Shown here piece by piece: positions 18,308-27,573 of a DNA stretch of 64,000 nt. The DNA comes from Streptomyces lanatus (GTDB lineage Bacteria; Actinomycetota; Actinomycetes; Streptomycetales; Streptomycetaceae), in NCBI RefSeq assembly GCF_014655715.1, contig NZ_BNBM01000008.1, forward strand, positions 248,001-312,000, given 5' to 3'. The notes beneath the pieces were generated by a model that saw only the letters and a program-made list of their open reading frames with translations, did not search any database and was not told the DNA's origin. The translations under genes and the position numbers were made by a program. Within the stretch, counting starts at the first letter, position 1; each line of letters opens with the position of its first letter.

Positions 18308-21300
18308 TCAGCCCTGCTGGCCCTCCTGCCCTGTTGCCGTCTCCACCAGCGCCGTCTGCATCAGCCGCGCCTTGCGGCGGGCGATGTGGAGGGCGCGGCC
18401 CGGGGGGAGGTTGACGGGCTTGGCGTTGCCGAAGAGGCGGCCTTCGGTGGGCGGGCAGGAGAGCAGGATCGCCGGGTTGTTCGCCTCGTCGATACGACGG
18501 ATGAGGGCGTCGCTCAGACCCCGGCCCGCGCCCATGGCGCTGCGCGCGACGATCACGTGAAGGCCCATCTCGAAGCCGAGGGTGAGGTGCTCGAAGAGCG
18601 GCTCGAAGGGGCTCTGGAAGGAGTTGCTGGAGACCATGTCGTAGTCGTCGACGAGGATGAACAGCCGCGGTCCTGTCCACCAGTCGCACTTGCGCATCCG
18701 GGCGGGCGCGATGTCCGCGCCGGGGATCCGGGTCTTCATCGCGCGGGCGGCGCCGTCGATGGTCTCCTTGAGGTTGTCCAGGGAGATGACGTGCCCGATG
18801 CGGTACTCCTCCGGGATGCCGTCCACGAGCGTGCGCCGGTAGTCCACCGCGATGATCTTCGCCTCGTGCGGGGCGTAGCGGGCGGTGATGCCCGCGGTGA
18901 CGCGGCGCAGCAGGTTGGTCTTGCCGCTCTCGGTGTCGCCGACGACGATCAGGTGCGGGGTGCGGCTGAAGTCGTGCCACACCGGCTCCAGGGCGTCCTG
19001 GTCGATGCCGAGCGGGAGGCGCATGCCGCCGCCCTCGGTGGGCTCGGGCGCGGGGAGTTCGGCGAGCGGCAGCCGGTGCGGCAGCATCCGGACCTGCGGG
19101 GCGGCCGGTCCCGACCAGCGCTTGGCCACCTCGCCGACCAGGTGGGCGACTCCCTCGCCGAGGTCTTCGAGGGAGCCGCTGCCGTCGAGGCGGGGCAGGC
19201 CGGCCAGGAAGTGCATCTTGCTGTCGGCGGTGATGCCCCGGCCGCCGCTGCGCGGCACCGAGCGGGCCTTGCGGGTGTCGATCTCCGAGTCCATCGGATC
19301 ACCCATCCGCAGCTCCAGGCGGGTCGCCGCCTGATCGCGGACCTGTGCGGACAACTCCACCCAGCGGGTTGTGGTGATCAGGAGATGGATGCCGTAGTTC
19401 AGGCCACGGGCGGCGAGTTCGTTGAACTTCGGGACCAGGTCGTCGTAGTCCTGACGGACCGTGGACCAGCCGTCGACCACCATGAATACGTCGCCGAAGG
19501 GCTCGTCGGGGAATTCTCCGGCGGCGCGGCGGCGGCGGTAGGACTGCATGGAGTCGATGGTGTGGTCGACGAAGAACTGCTCGCGGCGTGCGAGCAGCGT
19601 CATCACCTCGGCGACGGCCCGGTGCACCCGCTCGGGGTTCAGCCGCGCGGCGACTCCGCCGACGTGGGGGAGTGCCGCGAACTGGGAGAGGCCGCCACCG
19701 CCGAAGTCCAGGCAGTAGAACTGGATCTCGGCCGGTGTGTGGGTGAGGGCGAGACCAGCGATCAGGGTGCGGGCCAGGGTGGACTTGCCGCTCTGTGAGC
19801 CGCCCGCGATGGCGACATGGCCGCCGGCTCCGGACAGGTCCACGATCAGCGGGTCGCGGCGCTGCTCGAAGGGCTTGTCGACCAGGCCGACCGGGACGCG
19901 CAGCCTGCCGGTCCCGGACCAGCCGGTGGCGCTCAGGCCGCGCTCGGCGTCGGGGGCGATGCCGGGCAGCAGGGCGTCCAGCGGGGACGGCTCGTCCAGG
20001 GGCGGCAGCCATACCTGGTGGGCGGCCGGACCCGAGTCGCGCAGCCGGTCCAGGGCCACGTCGAGCAGGGTCTCCTCGTCCCCCGTCTCCTCCAGCTCCG
20101 GCTCGGGCTCGGACGTCGGCTCCAACGTACGCGGCACCACCCAGCCGCTGGTCCACGGCACCACCTGGCTCGCCACCCGGGCCTGCACGACCGCTCCGGT
20201 GCGGCGCCGGTACGTACCCGACGAGTAGGCGGCACGGAAGCGGGTCAGGGCCTCCACACCGGACTTCAGATAGCCGCTGCCGGGCTGGGCCGGGAGCTCA
20301 TAGGCGTCCGGCACACCGAGCACACCCCGGCTCTCCATGGCGGAGAAGGTGCGCAGACCGACCCGGTACGACAGATGGCTCTCCAGCTGGTGCATACGGC
20401 CCTCGTCGAGGCGCTGCGAGGCCAGCAGCAGATGCACGCCCAGGGAGCGGCCGAGGCGGCCGATCATGACGAACAGGTCCATGAACTCGCGGTGTGCGGA
20501 GAGGAGTTCGCTGAACTCGTCGACGACCACGAACAGGCTGGGCAGCGGGGTGAGGTCGGCGCCGCCGGCGCGGGCGCGCTCGTACTCCAGGGCCGAGGTG
20601 TAGTTGCCCGCGGCTCGCAACAGCTCCTGGCGGCGGATGAGTTCGCCGTGCAAGGCGTCCTGCATGCGTTCCACCAGGGCGACTTCGTCGGCGAGGTTGG
20701 TGATGACGGCCGAGGTGTGCGGCAGTTCCTCCAGGCCGAGGAAGGTGGCACCGCCCTTGAAGTCGACCAGGACGAAGTTCAGGGTCTCCGAGGAGTTGGT
20801 CAGAGCCAGGCCCAGGACGAGGGTGCGCAGGAGTTCGCTCTTGCCGGAGCCGGTGGCGCCGATCAGCATGCCGTGCGGGCCCATGCCACCCTGCGCGGAC
20901 TCCTTGATGTCGAGCTCCACCGGACGCCCGTCCACACCGACCGCGATCGGTACCCGCAGCCGCGCGGAGCCGGTGTGCCGTGCGAACAGCGCCTTGGTGT
21001 CGTGCCGATGCAGGTCGGGAATGCCGAGCAGGGTGGTCAACTCCACGTCGGAGTCCAGTGGTTGGGCGATATCGGAGCCCAGGCTGATCCGGCGCGAGGC
21101 CAGCAGCCGGGCCAGCGACTCCGCGCCCAGCGGGCCGAGCCGGTCCGGCAGGCCCAGCGGCACCGAACGCTCCTTGCGGCTGCGGTCGGTGCGCACCAGG
21201 TTCACCTGGTCCGGCCCCACGGTCAGCCGCAGCGTGTTGCGGCCGGGCCGCCAGCGCAGCGCGCCCGACACGTCCAGCACGACCGCGTTGCGATAGCCGT

Positions 21301-22330
21301 GGCCCTCCCAGCGATGGCCCTCGGGCACGGTGATGCCATCGAGTACGACGACGGTGTACGGCTCGTCACGGCCCGGTCGGGCATCCGGGTCGAAGCCGGG
21401 ACGCTCGGCGAACTCGGCGCCCAGCAGGTCGTCCAGCTCCGTGAGGTCGGCCGTGATCCGGCGGACCTGCCCCGCGCCGTCCTCCTCGTGCGGATGCAGC
21501 GCGTGCGGCAGCCACTTGACCCACTCCCAGTCGGCCCGCCGCTCGTCACTGACGCACAGGGCGATCCACAGCTCCTCGGGCGCGTGGAACACGGCGAGCT
21601 GGCCGAGCGCGGCGCGCACCAGGGCACGTACGGCGTCGGTGGCTTCGGTCTGCTCGTCGTCGGCGTCGTCGGGGCGCAACATGACCCGCGCCGAGGAGCG
21701 CAGGTAGAGGCCCAGGGGCTGTTCGGGGATGGTGGAGTAGGCGCGGATGAAGCGGCGCAGGGCGTGGGCGCAGAGCGGTTCGAGGTCCTCGACCGGGCGG
21801 GTTGAGACCGGGTTGAGGGTGAGGGCGAGCTGCTGTTCGCCGACCGCGAGCCGGACCTCGCCGAAGTCCTCGTCGGCCGGGCGGCGTTCCCACAGCCGTG
21901 AGGTGCGTGCCAGCGAACGCAGCGACGAGGGCTCGGGGTGGCGCCAGGCGAGCGCGCGCTGCTGCTCCACGATGGTGGACCGGACCCGCTTGCGGGTCTG
22001 CGCCAGATAGCGGAGATAGTCCCGGCGTTCGCCCTTCAGACGCTGCTTGCGCTCGCTGGAGCGGCGCATCAGCTGGCCCAGCAGCATCGCGCCGGCCGAC
22101 AGCGCCATGACGCCCATCGCCAGATAGATGAAGACGCCGTTCCCGCCGCCCGGGCGCAGGAACATCAGCATCATCGACACCGACATCAGCGCCATCGGCA
22201 GATACGTCCAGATCGCCGAGGTGTCGGGCACCGTCTCGGCGAGGACCGGGGGCTCCTGGAGGGTCAATTGCCCTTCGGGCATCTCGGGCCCGCGCCTGCG
22301 GGCCGGCCGGCGAAACAGCACCACACTCAA
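18308..22330 (-). CDS. eccC: Type VII secretion protein EccC (fused EccCa/EccCb FtsK/SpoIIIE-type ATPase)
   Basis: 1340 residues. Two transmembrane helices near the N-terminus (about 40-58 and 65-86) are followed by three FtsK/SpoIIIE-like ATPase domains. Walker A motifs: GATGSGKS at 491-498, GGSQSGKS near 840 and GDTESGKT near 1125. Walker B strands LFVVVDEFSE, VFMVVDGWS and LFILVDDYD are seen for each. EccC is the motor and substrate-recognition subunit of the membrane complex; the first domain is the essential one in studied systems. The start is TTG 22330, nine bases after GGAGG. It is read opposite to mycP and to eccD-eccB. Confidence 0.95.
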   Translation of the reverse strand: MSVVLFRRPARRRGPEMPEGQLTLQEPPVLAETVPDTSAIWTYLPMALMSVSMMLMFLRPGGGNGVFIYLAMGVMALSAGAMLLGQLMRRSSERKQRLKGERRDYLRYLAQTRKRVRSTIVEQQRALAWRHPEPSSLRSLARTSRLWERRPADEDFGEVRLAVGEQQLALTLNPVSTRPVEDLEPLCAHALRRFIRAYSTIPEQPLGLYLRSSARVMLRPDDADDEQTEATDAVRALVRAALGQLAVFHAPEELWIALCVSDERRADWEWVKWLPHALHPHEEDGAGQVRRITADLTELDDLLGAEFAERPGFDPDARPGRDEPYTVVVLDGITVPEGHRWEGHGYRNAVVLDVSGALRWRPGRNTLRLTVGPDQVNLVRTDRSRKERSVPLGLPDRLGPLGAESLARLLASRRISLGSDIAQPLDSDVELTTLLGIPDLHRHDTKALFARHTGSARLRVPIAVGVDGRPVELDIKESAQGGMGPHGMLIGATGSGKSELLRTLVLGLALTNSSETLNFVLVDFKGGATFLGLEELPHTSAVITNLADEVALVERMQDALHGELIRRQELLRAAGNYTSALEYERARAGGADLTPLPSLFVVVDEFSELLSAHREFMDLFVMIGRLGRSLGVHLLLASQRLDEGRMHQLESHLSYRVGLRTFSAMESRGVLGVPDAYELPAQPGSGYLKSGVEALTRFRAAYSSGTYRRRTGAVVQARVASQVVPWTSGWVVPRTLEPTSEPEPELEETGDEETLLDVALDRLRDSGPAAHQVWLPPLDEPSPLDALLPGIAPDAERGLSATGWSGTGRLRVPVGLVDKPFEQRRDPLIVDLSGAGGHVAIAGGSQSGKSTLARTLIAGLALTHTPAEIQFYCLDFGGGGLSQFAALPHVGGVAARLNPERVHRAVAEVMTLLARREQFFVDHTIDSMQSYRRRRAAGEFPDEPFGDVFMVVDGWSTVRQDYDDLVPKFNELAARGLNYGIHLLITTTRWVELSAQVRDQAATRLELRMGDPMDSEIDTRKARSVPRSGGRGITADSKMHFLAGLPRLDGSGSLEDLGEGVAHLVGEVAKRWSGPAAPQVRMLPHRLPLAELPAPEPTEGGGMRLPLGIDQDALEPVWHDFSRTPHLIVVGDTESGKTNLLRRVTAGITARYAPHEAKIIAVDYRRTLVDGIPEEYRIGHVISLDNLKETIDGAARAMKTRIPGADIAPARMRKCDWWTGPRLFILVDDYDMVSSNSFQSPFEPLFEHLTLGFEMGLHVIVARSAMGAGRGLSDALIRRIDEANNPAILLSCPPTEGRLFGNAKPVNLPPGRALHIARRKARLMQTALVETATGQEGQQG

Positions 22331-22736
22331 GGAACAGAACCTCCGGTTTCACTGGCATTCCGGCCCGCGCCGAATACCGGGACACCCGGCAGCCGGAAAG
22401 ACCGCACCGCGCTCATTTTCCGGGGACCCGGGTACGCGGTGAACGCCGGATGAATGGTGTGAGCGGAAAGCAGGGAACGGTCAACTCTCCCACCATTCAA
22501 CTGCATACCGGACAAGGAGCCCGGTCCCCAGCACGTTCCGGCGAGCGTAGGCAGTAGTCTGCATTCACGTAACGCGACCTGTCCACGCGGGAGAGGTGGT
22601 TGCCCGGCGTGCGGACGCAATTCCCCTGTCCGACCCCCCGGTTCTGGCCCGTGCGGACCTTCCGTACTCTTCGCACTGCCCCCGCACCGGGGAAGTCCTC
22701 CTGCCAAACTCCCCACGGAAGACGAGAGTTCAGCTG
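22331..22736. promoter_or_regulatory. Divergent promoter region eccC/eccD with inverted repeat
   Basis: This 406-base gap must carry the promoters of both divergent secretion genes. Its most regular element is a perfect 9-base inverted repeat TGAATGGTG (22451-22459) / CACCATTCA (22491-22499), with 31 bases between the arms so that half-site centres are 40 bases, or about four helical turns, apart. It lies roughly 120 bases from the eccC start and 240 from eccD. No confident -35/-10 set is assigned. The frame upstream of eccD stays open from 22596 but has no ribosome site. Confidence 0.5.
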
Positions 22737-24143
22737 ATGACCGACAGCGCGGTGGCCGAACTGTGCCGCCTGACCGTACGTGCGCCGAGCGTCTCCGTCG
22801 ATCTGGCCGTGCCCGCCGACGTGCCGGTCGCCGATCTGCTGCCCACGCTGCTGCGTTATGTCGGCGAGGAGGCCGAGGAGGCCGGACTCGACCATGCCGG
22901 GTGGGTGCTCCAGCGGCTCGGTGACGCCCCGCTGGACGAGGAGACGACCCTCGCGCGGGCCGGGCTCGCCGACGGGGACGTGCTCTATCTGCGCCCGCAC
23001 ACCGAGGCGTTGCCCGAGGCGCGGCTGGACGACCTGGTGGACGGCATAGCCGACACCGCCGGCCGGCGGCTGCACACCTGGCATCCGGAGGCGGCCCGCG
23101 GGCTGCTGGTGGGCGCCACCGTGGCGACCGTGGTGGCCGCCCTGGTGCTGGTGTTCTGGCCGGGCGTGACCGGCTCCGGCTCCACCAAGGCCGCCTGCGC
23201 CGCCGTGTCGGGCGTGCTGCTGCTCGCGGGCGCGGGCACCGCCAGCCGCGCAGTCGGCGACCGGCTCTCCGCGACCGCGCTCGGCCTGCTGGTCGCCCCC
23301 TGTCTGGCGCTGGCCGGCTGGGTGCTGCCCGGCGGTGATCTGACCGGCCCGGACGCGGCCCAGGTCGCGGGCGCGCGGCTGCTCGCGGCGGGCGCCGCCG
23401 GTGCCGGTGGCGCGGTCCTCGCGCTGGCCGCCACCGCGGTCGGCGCCCCCGCCCTCCTGGGCACCGCGGTCGTGTCGGTGGCCATCGCGGCCGGCGGCGC
23501 CCTGATCGGCTACACCAGCCTGGACGTGCCCGCCGCGGCGGCGCTGGTGGCCACGGTGGTCGCGCTCGCCGCCGGGACGGTCGCGCCCTTCGCCTTCAAG
23601 CTGGCCGGGATGCGGATGCCCGCCCTGCCGTCCTCCGCCAGCCAGCTCCAGGAAGGCATCGAGCCCTACGCGGGCAGCGAGGTCGCCGAACGCACCGAAC
23701 TGGCCGGACGCTGGGTCACCGCGCTCTTCGCCGTCACCGGGATCATCGCCGCGGGAGCCCTGGTCGTCCTCGCCGAACACCCGAACCTTCCCGAGGTGCT
23801 GACCGCCCTCGCCCTGAGTCTGCTGCTGCTTCTGCACTCCCGGGGCCTGGTGCACATCGGCCAGCGACTGACCCTCGCGGTGCCCGGGATCTGGGGGCTG
23901 CTGCTGCTCGCCCGCAGCTGGGCGGCGGACAGCGACGGCGACGGCCGCCTCGTGGTGTTCGCGGTACTGCTAGGCGCCGCGGCCGCCCTGGTCATCGCCG
24001 CCTGGACGGTGCCCGGCCGCCGCATGCTGCCGTACTGGGGCCGGGCGGCGGAAGTGGCGCACACCGGCATCGCCGTGGCGCTGCTGCCGCTCAGCCTGTG
24101 GGTGGCGGGACTCTTCGGCTGGCTGCGCGGCCTGTTCGGCTGA
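22737..24143 (+). CDS. eccD: Type VII secretion integral membrane protein EccD
   Basis: 468 residues from ATG 22737; the ubiquitin-like N-terminal domain begins right after it (LCRLTVRAPSVSVDLAVPADVPVADLLP, with GDVLYLRP at its end), supporting this start over the longer frame. From about residue 120 onward there is an array of about eleven hydrophobic helices rich in Ala/Leu/Val. This is the architecture of EccD, the polytopic core subunit that surrounds the ATPase in the membrane complex. Length is normal for the family. Next gene eccB follows after 54 bases on the same strand. Confidence 0.92.
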   Translation: MTDSAVAELCRLTVRAPSVSVDLAVPADVPVADLLPTLLRYVGEEAEEAGLDHAGWVLQRLGDAPLDEETTLARAGLADGDVLYLRPHTEALPEARLDDLVDGIADTAGRRLHTWHPEAARGLLVGATVATVVAALVLVFWPGVTGSGSTKAACAAVSGVLLLAGAGTASRAVGDRLSATALGLLVAPCLALAGWVLPGGDLTGPDAAQVAGARLLAAGAAGAGGAVLALAATAVGAPALLGTAVVSVAIAAGGALIGYTSLDVPAAAALVATVVALAAGTVAPFAFKLAGMRMPALPSSASQLQEGIEPYAGSEVAERTELAGRWVTALFAVTGIIAAGALVVLAEHPNLPEVLTALALSLLLLLHSRGLVHIGQRLTLAVPGIWGLLLLARSWAADSDGDGRLVVFAVLLGAAAALVIAAWTVPGRRMLPYWGRAAEVAHTGIAVALLPLSLWVAGLFGWLRGLFG

Positions 24144-24197
24144 GCCCGCACAGCCGGATACGCCCGCACAGCGGCAAGTGAACGACTAGGAGAGGCC

Positions 24198-25739
24198 GTG
24201 CAGTCCAAACGCGATCAGGTACACGCCCACAGCTTCATGATGGGCAGGCTCAGTTCGGGCCTGCTCATGGCCGACCCGGACGCCCCGGAGAGCCCGCTCG
24301 GGCGTACCACCCGCGGTGTGGTCTTCGGCGTACTGGCCACCGTCCTGATCGGCGCGGGCGCCACCGTCTACGGCCTGCTGCGCCCGGGCGGGAACGACGC
24401 CTGGCGCGACGGCGCCCACCTGGTGGTCAACCGCGACACCGGCGCCCGCTACCTGTGGACCGACACCGACGGCGTACTGCACCCGGTGCGCAACTACGCC
24501 TCCGCGCGGCTGATCGGCGGCTCCGACCTCAAGACCGTGGATGTCGCCACCGCCTCGCTGCGGGACATCCCGGTGGGCGCCCCGGCCGGCATCCCCGGTG
24601 TCCCCGACACCGTGCCCGAGCCCGGCCAACTCGACGGCGGCGCCTGGCACATGTGCGTCACCGGCCCGGACGGGGCGTTGCCGGACACCTCCGGCGCCGT
24701 ACCGGACACCGGGGTTCAGAAGCCGGGGGCGACCACCGTGGTCGCCGGGGCGCCGCTGGACTCCCGCGGCATCGGCGGCGACCGTGCGGTGCTGGTGCGC
24801 GGCCCTGACGACACCGAGTACCTGGTGTGGCGGGGCAGCAGGCTTCCGCTGGACCGCGCCTCGGACGCCCGTAACGCCCTCGGCTACGGCTCGGAGCAGC
24901 CGATGCCGGTCTCGGCGGCCTTCCTCGACGCGCTGGCCCCCGGGCCTGTCCTGAAGCCGCCCGCGGTGCCGGGGCGCGGTGCGGCCGGTCCCACGCTCGG
25001 CGGGGAAGCCACCCGCGTCGGCCAGCTGTTCAAGGTCAGCGTCCCCGGCGGCGACAGCACGTACCACCTGCTGCGCGAGGACGGCCTGGTGCCGCTGACC
25101 CGGCTCGGCGCCGCCCTGGTGCTCGGCGACCCGGCCACCCAGAAGGACGCCTACCAGGGCCGTTCACCCGAGGCGCGGACCGTCGGCGCCGACGCCCTGC
25201 GCGAGCACCGGTCCACGAACCCGGGCACCACCGACGCCGCGGAACTTCCGGACGCACCCCCCGTCCCGGAGTCCGCGCCGAGCGGCACCGCGCTGTGCGC
25301 GCAGGTCGACGGCGACAACGGCGGCGTACGGATCAGGTCGGTCCTGGTACCCCTGACCCGGCTCGCCCCGGTCGCGGTGTCGGAAGGCACCGCCCAGCCG
25401 CTGGAACCGGCCTGCGTCCCGACCGACGCCACGGTCGTCCGGCCCGGCCGGGGCGCCCTGGTGCGGGCCCTGAACGCCAGCGGCGCCGCGCACGCGGGGA
25501 CGACCTATCTGGTCGCGGAGAACGGCGTGAAGTACCGCGTCTCCACGAAGAATTCGCTGGCCGCGCTCGGATACGAGACCGCGGACATCGCCTCCGTCCC
25601 GGCACCGCTGCTCGCCTCGCTGCCGACGGGCGCGGACCTCGACCCGGCCGCCGCCTCGGGCACTTCGGAGCCCAACGTGACGGCTCCGCGGTGCGCCCCC
25701 GAGAGCGCCGAGAAGGACAAGGCGGACACCTCGCGCTGA
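24198..25739 (+). CDS. eccB: Type VII secretion protein EccB
   Basis: 513 residues from GTG 24198, preceded by AGGAGAGG. The N-terminus MQSKRDQVHAHSFMMGRLSSGLLMADPD is a recognisable EccB signature; one transmembrane helix follows at about 45-63, then a large extracytoplasmic domain with repeated short R-repeat-like blocks (GVKYRVSTKNSLAALGYE, TEYLVWRGSRLPLD). EccB is the bitopic periplasmic-side component of the T7SS membrane complex. Length is in the family range. Downstream is a 470-base gap leading to the substrate genes. Confidence 0.93.
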   Translation: MQSKRDQVHAHSFMMGRLSSGLLMADPDAPESPLGRTTRGVVFGVLATVLIGAGATVYGLLRPGGNDAWRDGAHLVVNRDTGARYLWTDTDGVLHPVRNYASARLIGGSDLKTVDVATASLRDIPVGAPAGIPGVPDTVPEPGQLDGGAWHMCVTGPDGALPDTSGAVPDTGVQKPGATTVVAGAPLDSRGIGGDRAVLVRGPDDTEYLVWRGSRLPLDRASDARNALGYGSEQPMPVSAAFLDALAPGPVLKPPAVPGRGAAGPTLGGEATRVGQLFKVSVPGGDSTYHLLREDGLVPLTRLGAALVLGDPATQKDAYQGRSPEARTVGADALREHRSTNPGTTDAAELPDAPPVPESAPSGTALCAQVDGDNGGVRIRSVLVPLTRLAPVAVSEGTAQPLEPACVPTDATVVRPGRGALVRALNASGAAHAGTTYLVAENGVKYRVSTKNSLAALGYETADIASVPAPLLASLPTGADLDPAAASGTSEPNVTAPRCAPESAEKDKADTSR

Positions 25740-26211
25740 TCACGGCAAGGGGCGCATTCGGAGCCGAAGAAAAGGAAAGGGGCGGGCGCAGGGCAAGTAT
25801 TGAGCCAAAGTCGTTGTCGACGGTGTGAAGTCCACGGACCAATCCGCTTGTCGAACGCGGCGGTAACCTCAGGCAAAGCTCAGAAAATTCGGCCCGGCCT
25901 GCCCGCGGAATCCGGGGGAAGCGCTTTCAATGCCGGATTCGGCTCCGCGTGATGCCCGTTCGCCTTCTCCGCGTGCCCGCTTTTTGCCCGCATCGCGGCA
26001 TGGATGATGCATGCCCGGGTGTCCGGCACCGGTCCGAGAGGCTTGTTCATTTCGCTGAAACCTCCGCACAACTCCCTTGCCACGCAAGAATTCCGGGGCG
26101 AGCTGACCGAAGCTCAAATCTTCCCTGTTCTCGTTGCGCGCGGCATCGGCTTCTCTTTAGCCTCAGCGGGCAACTGTGCGACGAGACGGGGCTGAACGAA
26201 GGGAGCGCGAC
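25740..26211. promoter_or_regulatory. Intergenic region upstream of esx genes with nested palindromes
   Basis: A 472-base gap, less GC-rich than its surroundings. It holds an inverted repeat GAATCCGG (25908-25915) / CCGGATTC (25933-25940) that encloses a perfect palindrome AAGCGCTT (25919-25926), a core similar to LacI-family operators, and a short CTTGC/GCAAG repeat at 26076-26088. These are candidates for control of the Esx substrate operon that follows. No gene with a ribosome site was found here. Confidence 0.45.
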
Positions 26212-26547
26212 ATGGCGGACAGCGCCGCGAGGAAAGCGGACTATGCCAAGGGCTTGGGGGGTGTCTCCTCCCTGGAGTCGGCCCGGAGCCAGGTCGAGAA
26301 GATCCAGAACAACGTCGCCGAGATCGCCGCGCGTTCGGGCGTCGGCGGCGACGAGGGCCAGGCCCTGCTGAAGCTCTTCCGCAGCTGGAACGCCGAGGCG
26401 CAGAAGGTCGTCATCCAGATCAGCAAGATGGTCGACGCGCTCCAGGAGAACGTGACCTCCGCCAACCGGCTGGCCCAGGAGAACCAGGACCTGACCGAGG
26501 TCCTCAACAGCAAGACCAGCCAGGGCGTCTTCGAAGCGCTGAGCTGA
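26212..26547 (+). CDS. Esx-type helical hairpin protein (WXG100-like, atypical)
   Basis: 111 residues from ATG 26212, preceded by GAAGGGAG. The protein is almost wholly helical with a central turn, LFRSWNAEAQKVV, where the WxG of the WXG100 family is expected; here the turn reads W-N-A. This fits the partner role in an Esx heterodimer, in which one member often lacks a perfect WxG (established for EsxA/EsxB pairs). No C-terminal YxxxD/E secretion motif is visible. The next gene, a canonical WXG100 protein, follows after 87 bases and is the likely dimer partner. Probably secreted by the T7SS encoded just upstream. Confidence 0.75.
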   Translation: MADSAARKADYAKGLGGVSSLESARSQVEKIQNNVAEIAARSGVGGDEGQALLKLFRSWNAEAQKVVIQISKMVDALQENVTSANRLAQENQDLTEVLNSKTSQGVFEALS

Positions 26548-26634
26548 CCCGACCGGCAGCACCGGCCCCGTCACGGCGAGGCCGGACACCTTGAGCTTCC
26601 CGGGCGGGCGCCCGGCCGTACGAGAGGAGACGTC

Positions 26635-26943
26635 ATGGCCGACGGCATCATCGACGTGCAGTACCCCGTGGTCCGCAACGCCATCGAGGAACTGATGGCG
26701 CAGACCCAGCAGATCATCACCACCCTCAACAACCTGGAGGACGAGCTCAAGCCGCTCGTCACCTCCTGGGAGGGCTCCGACCAGGAGACCTACCGTCAGG
26801 TCCAGGCGGAGTGGGACCAGGCCACCAAGAACATGGCCCAGCTCCTCGGCGACAACGGCGAGCTGATCCAGACCATCCACGACAACCACTCCCGCGACGA
26901 GCGCAGGAGCGCCGACAACTGGGGCAATGTGCGGGCCCGTTAG
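26635..26943 (+). CDS. WXG100 family type VII secretion target (EsxA-like)
   Basis: 102 residues, the classic WXG100 size. Two helices flank SWEGSDQETYRQ, an exact W-x-G turn at about residues 45-47. ATG follows GAGAGGAGACGTC. It should form a four-helix bundle with the preceding 111-residue protein and leave the cell through the Ecc complex. In Streptomyces the Esx pair has been linked to sporulation (established knowledge); nothing more specific can be read here. No YxxxD/E motif at the C-terminus. Confidence 0.9.
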   Translation: MADGIIDVQYPVVRNAIEELMAQTQQIITTLNNLEDELKPLVTSWEGSDQETYRQVQAEWDQATKNMAQLLGDNGELIQTIHDNHSRDERRSADNWGNVRAR

Positions 26944-27080
26944 GGCAGCGCCGAAGCTTCCCCTTCGTCGAGGGTTCGGCGACGCGGCCCGGCTGTCGTC
27001 CGTACACGGGGCGTCCGCCGGGCCCCCGTATCCCCGTCCGGCGTGTCCCCGTCCGGAACCAAGCGTCAGGAGTGCGTCCC

Positions 27081-27548
27081 ATGGCCGGTGAGAAGGCCGA
27101 CGTCAAGCATTTCGACCTCAAGCAGATGGAGAACTTCCGGGACAACGAGGTGCAGCCGGTCCACACCGCCGCGAAGAAGCACAAGGAGGAGGGCGACGGG
27201 AACCACATCCGTCCGCTCGGCCACCTCATCGACGGCCACACCACCCCGGAGAACCTCGCCCAGGACAAGCAACTCCTGCGCATCGGCCGGATGGTGACCG
27301 AACCGCTGGTCTCGGGACCGAAGCTGATCGAGGACATCCGCACCGCGGCGACGGCCATCGACAAGCTGCTCGGTGACCAGATGGACCTCTTCAAGGAGCT
27401 GAAGGAGGCCCTCTCCGACACCATCGAGGAGGCCAACAAGACCAAGGACAAGAACCTCGACGCGATCGACGCCCAGACGCTCCTCCAGACCTTCGACGAG
27501 GTCGACACCCTCACCGCCGGCAGCACCGGCGACCCGGACGAGTCCTGA
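27081..27548 (+). CDS. Small helical protein in T7SS substrate operon, unknown function
   Basis: 155 residues from ATG 27081 with CAGGAG about nine bases upstream; a longer frame exists but overlaps the previous gene and has no ribosome site. The protein is hydrophilic and predicted helical, with segments LKQMENFRDNEVQPVH, IRTAATAIDKLLGDQMDLFKELKEAL and an acidic tail. There is no signal peptide, membrane helix or WxG turn. It may be a helical partner that escorts the 1083-residue protein starting 26 bases downstream, by analogy with small targeting partners of LXG effectors (inference). I do not recognise a named family with certainty. Confidence 0.7.
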   Translation: MAGEKADVKHFDLKQMENFRDNEVQPVHTAAKKHKEEGDGNHIRPLGHLIDGHTTPENLAQDKQLLRIGRMVTEPLVSGPKLIEDIRTAATAIDKLLGDQMDLFKELKEALSDTIEEANKTKDKNLDAIDAQTLLQTFDEVDTLTAGSTGDPDES

Positions 27549-27573
27549 CCAACTCCGATAGAAAGGGCGCCCG

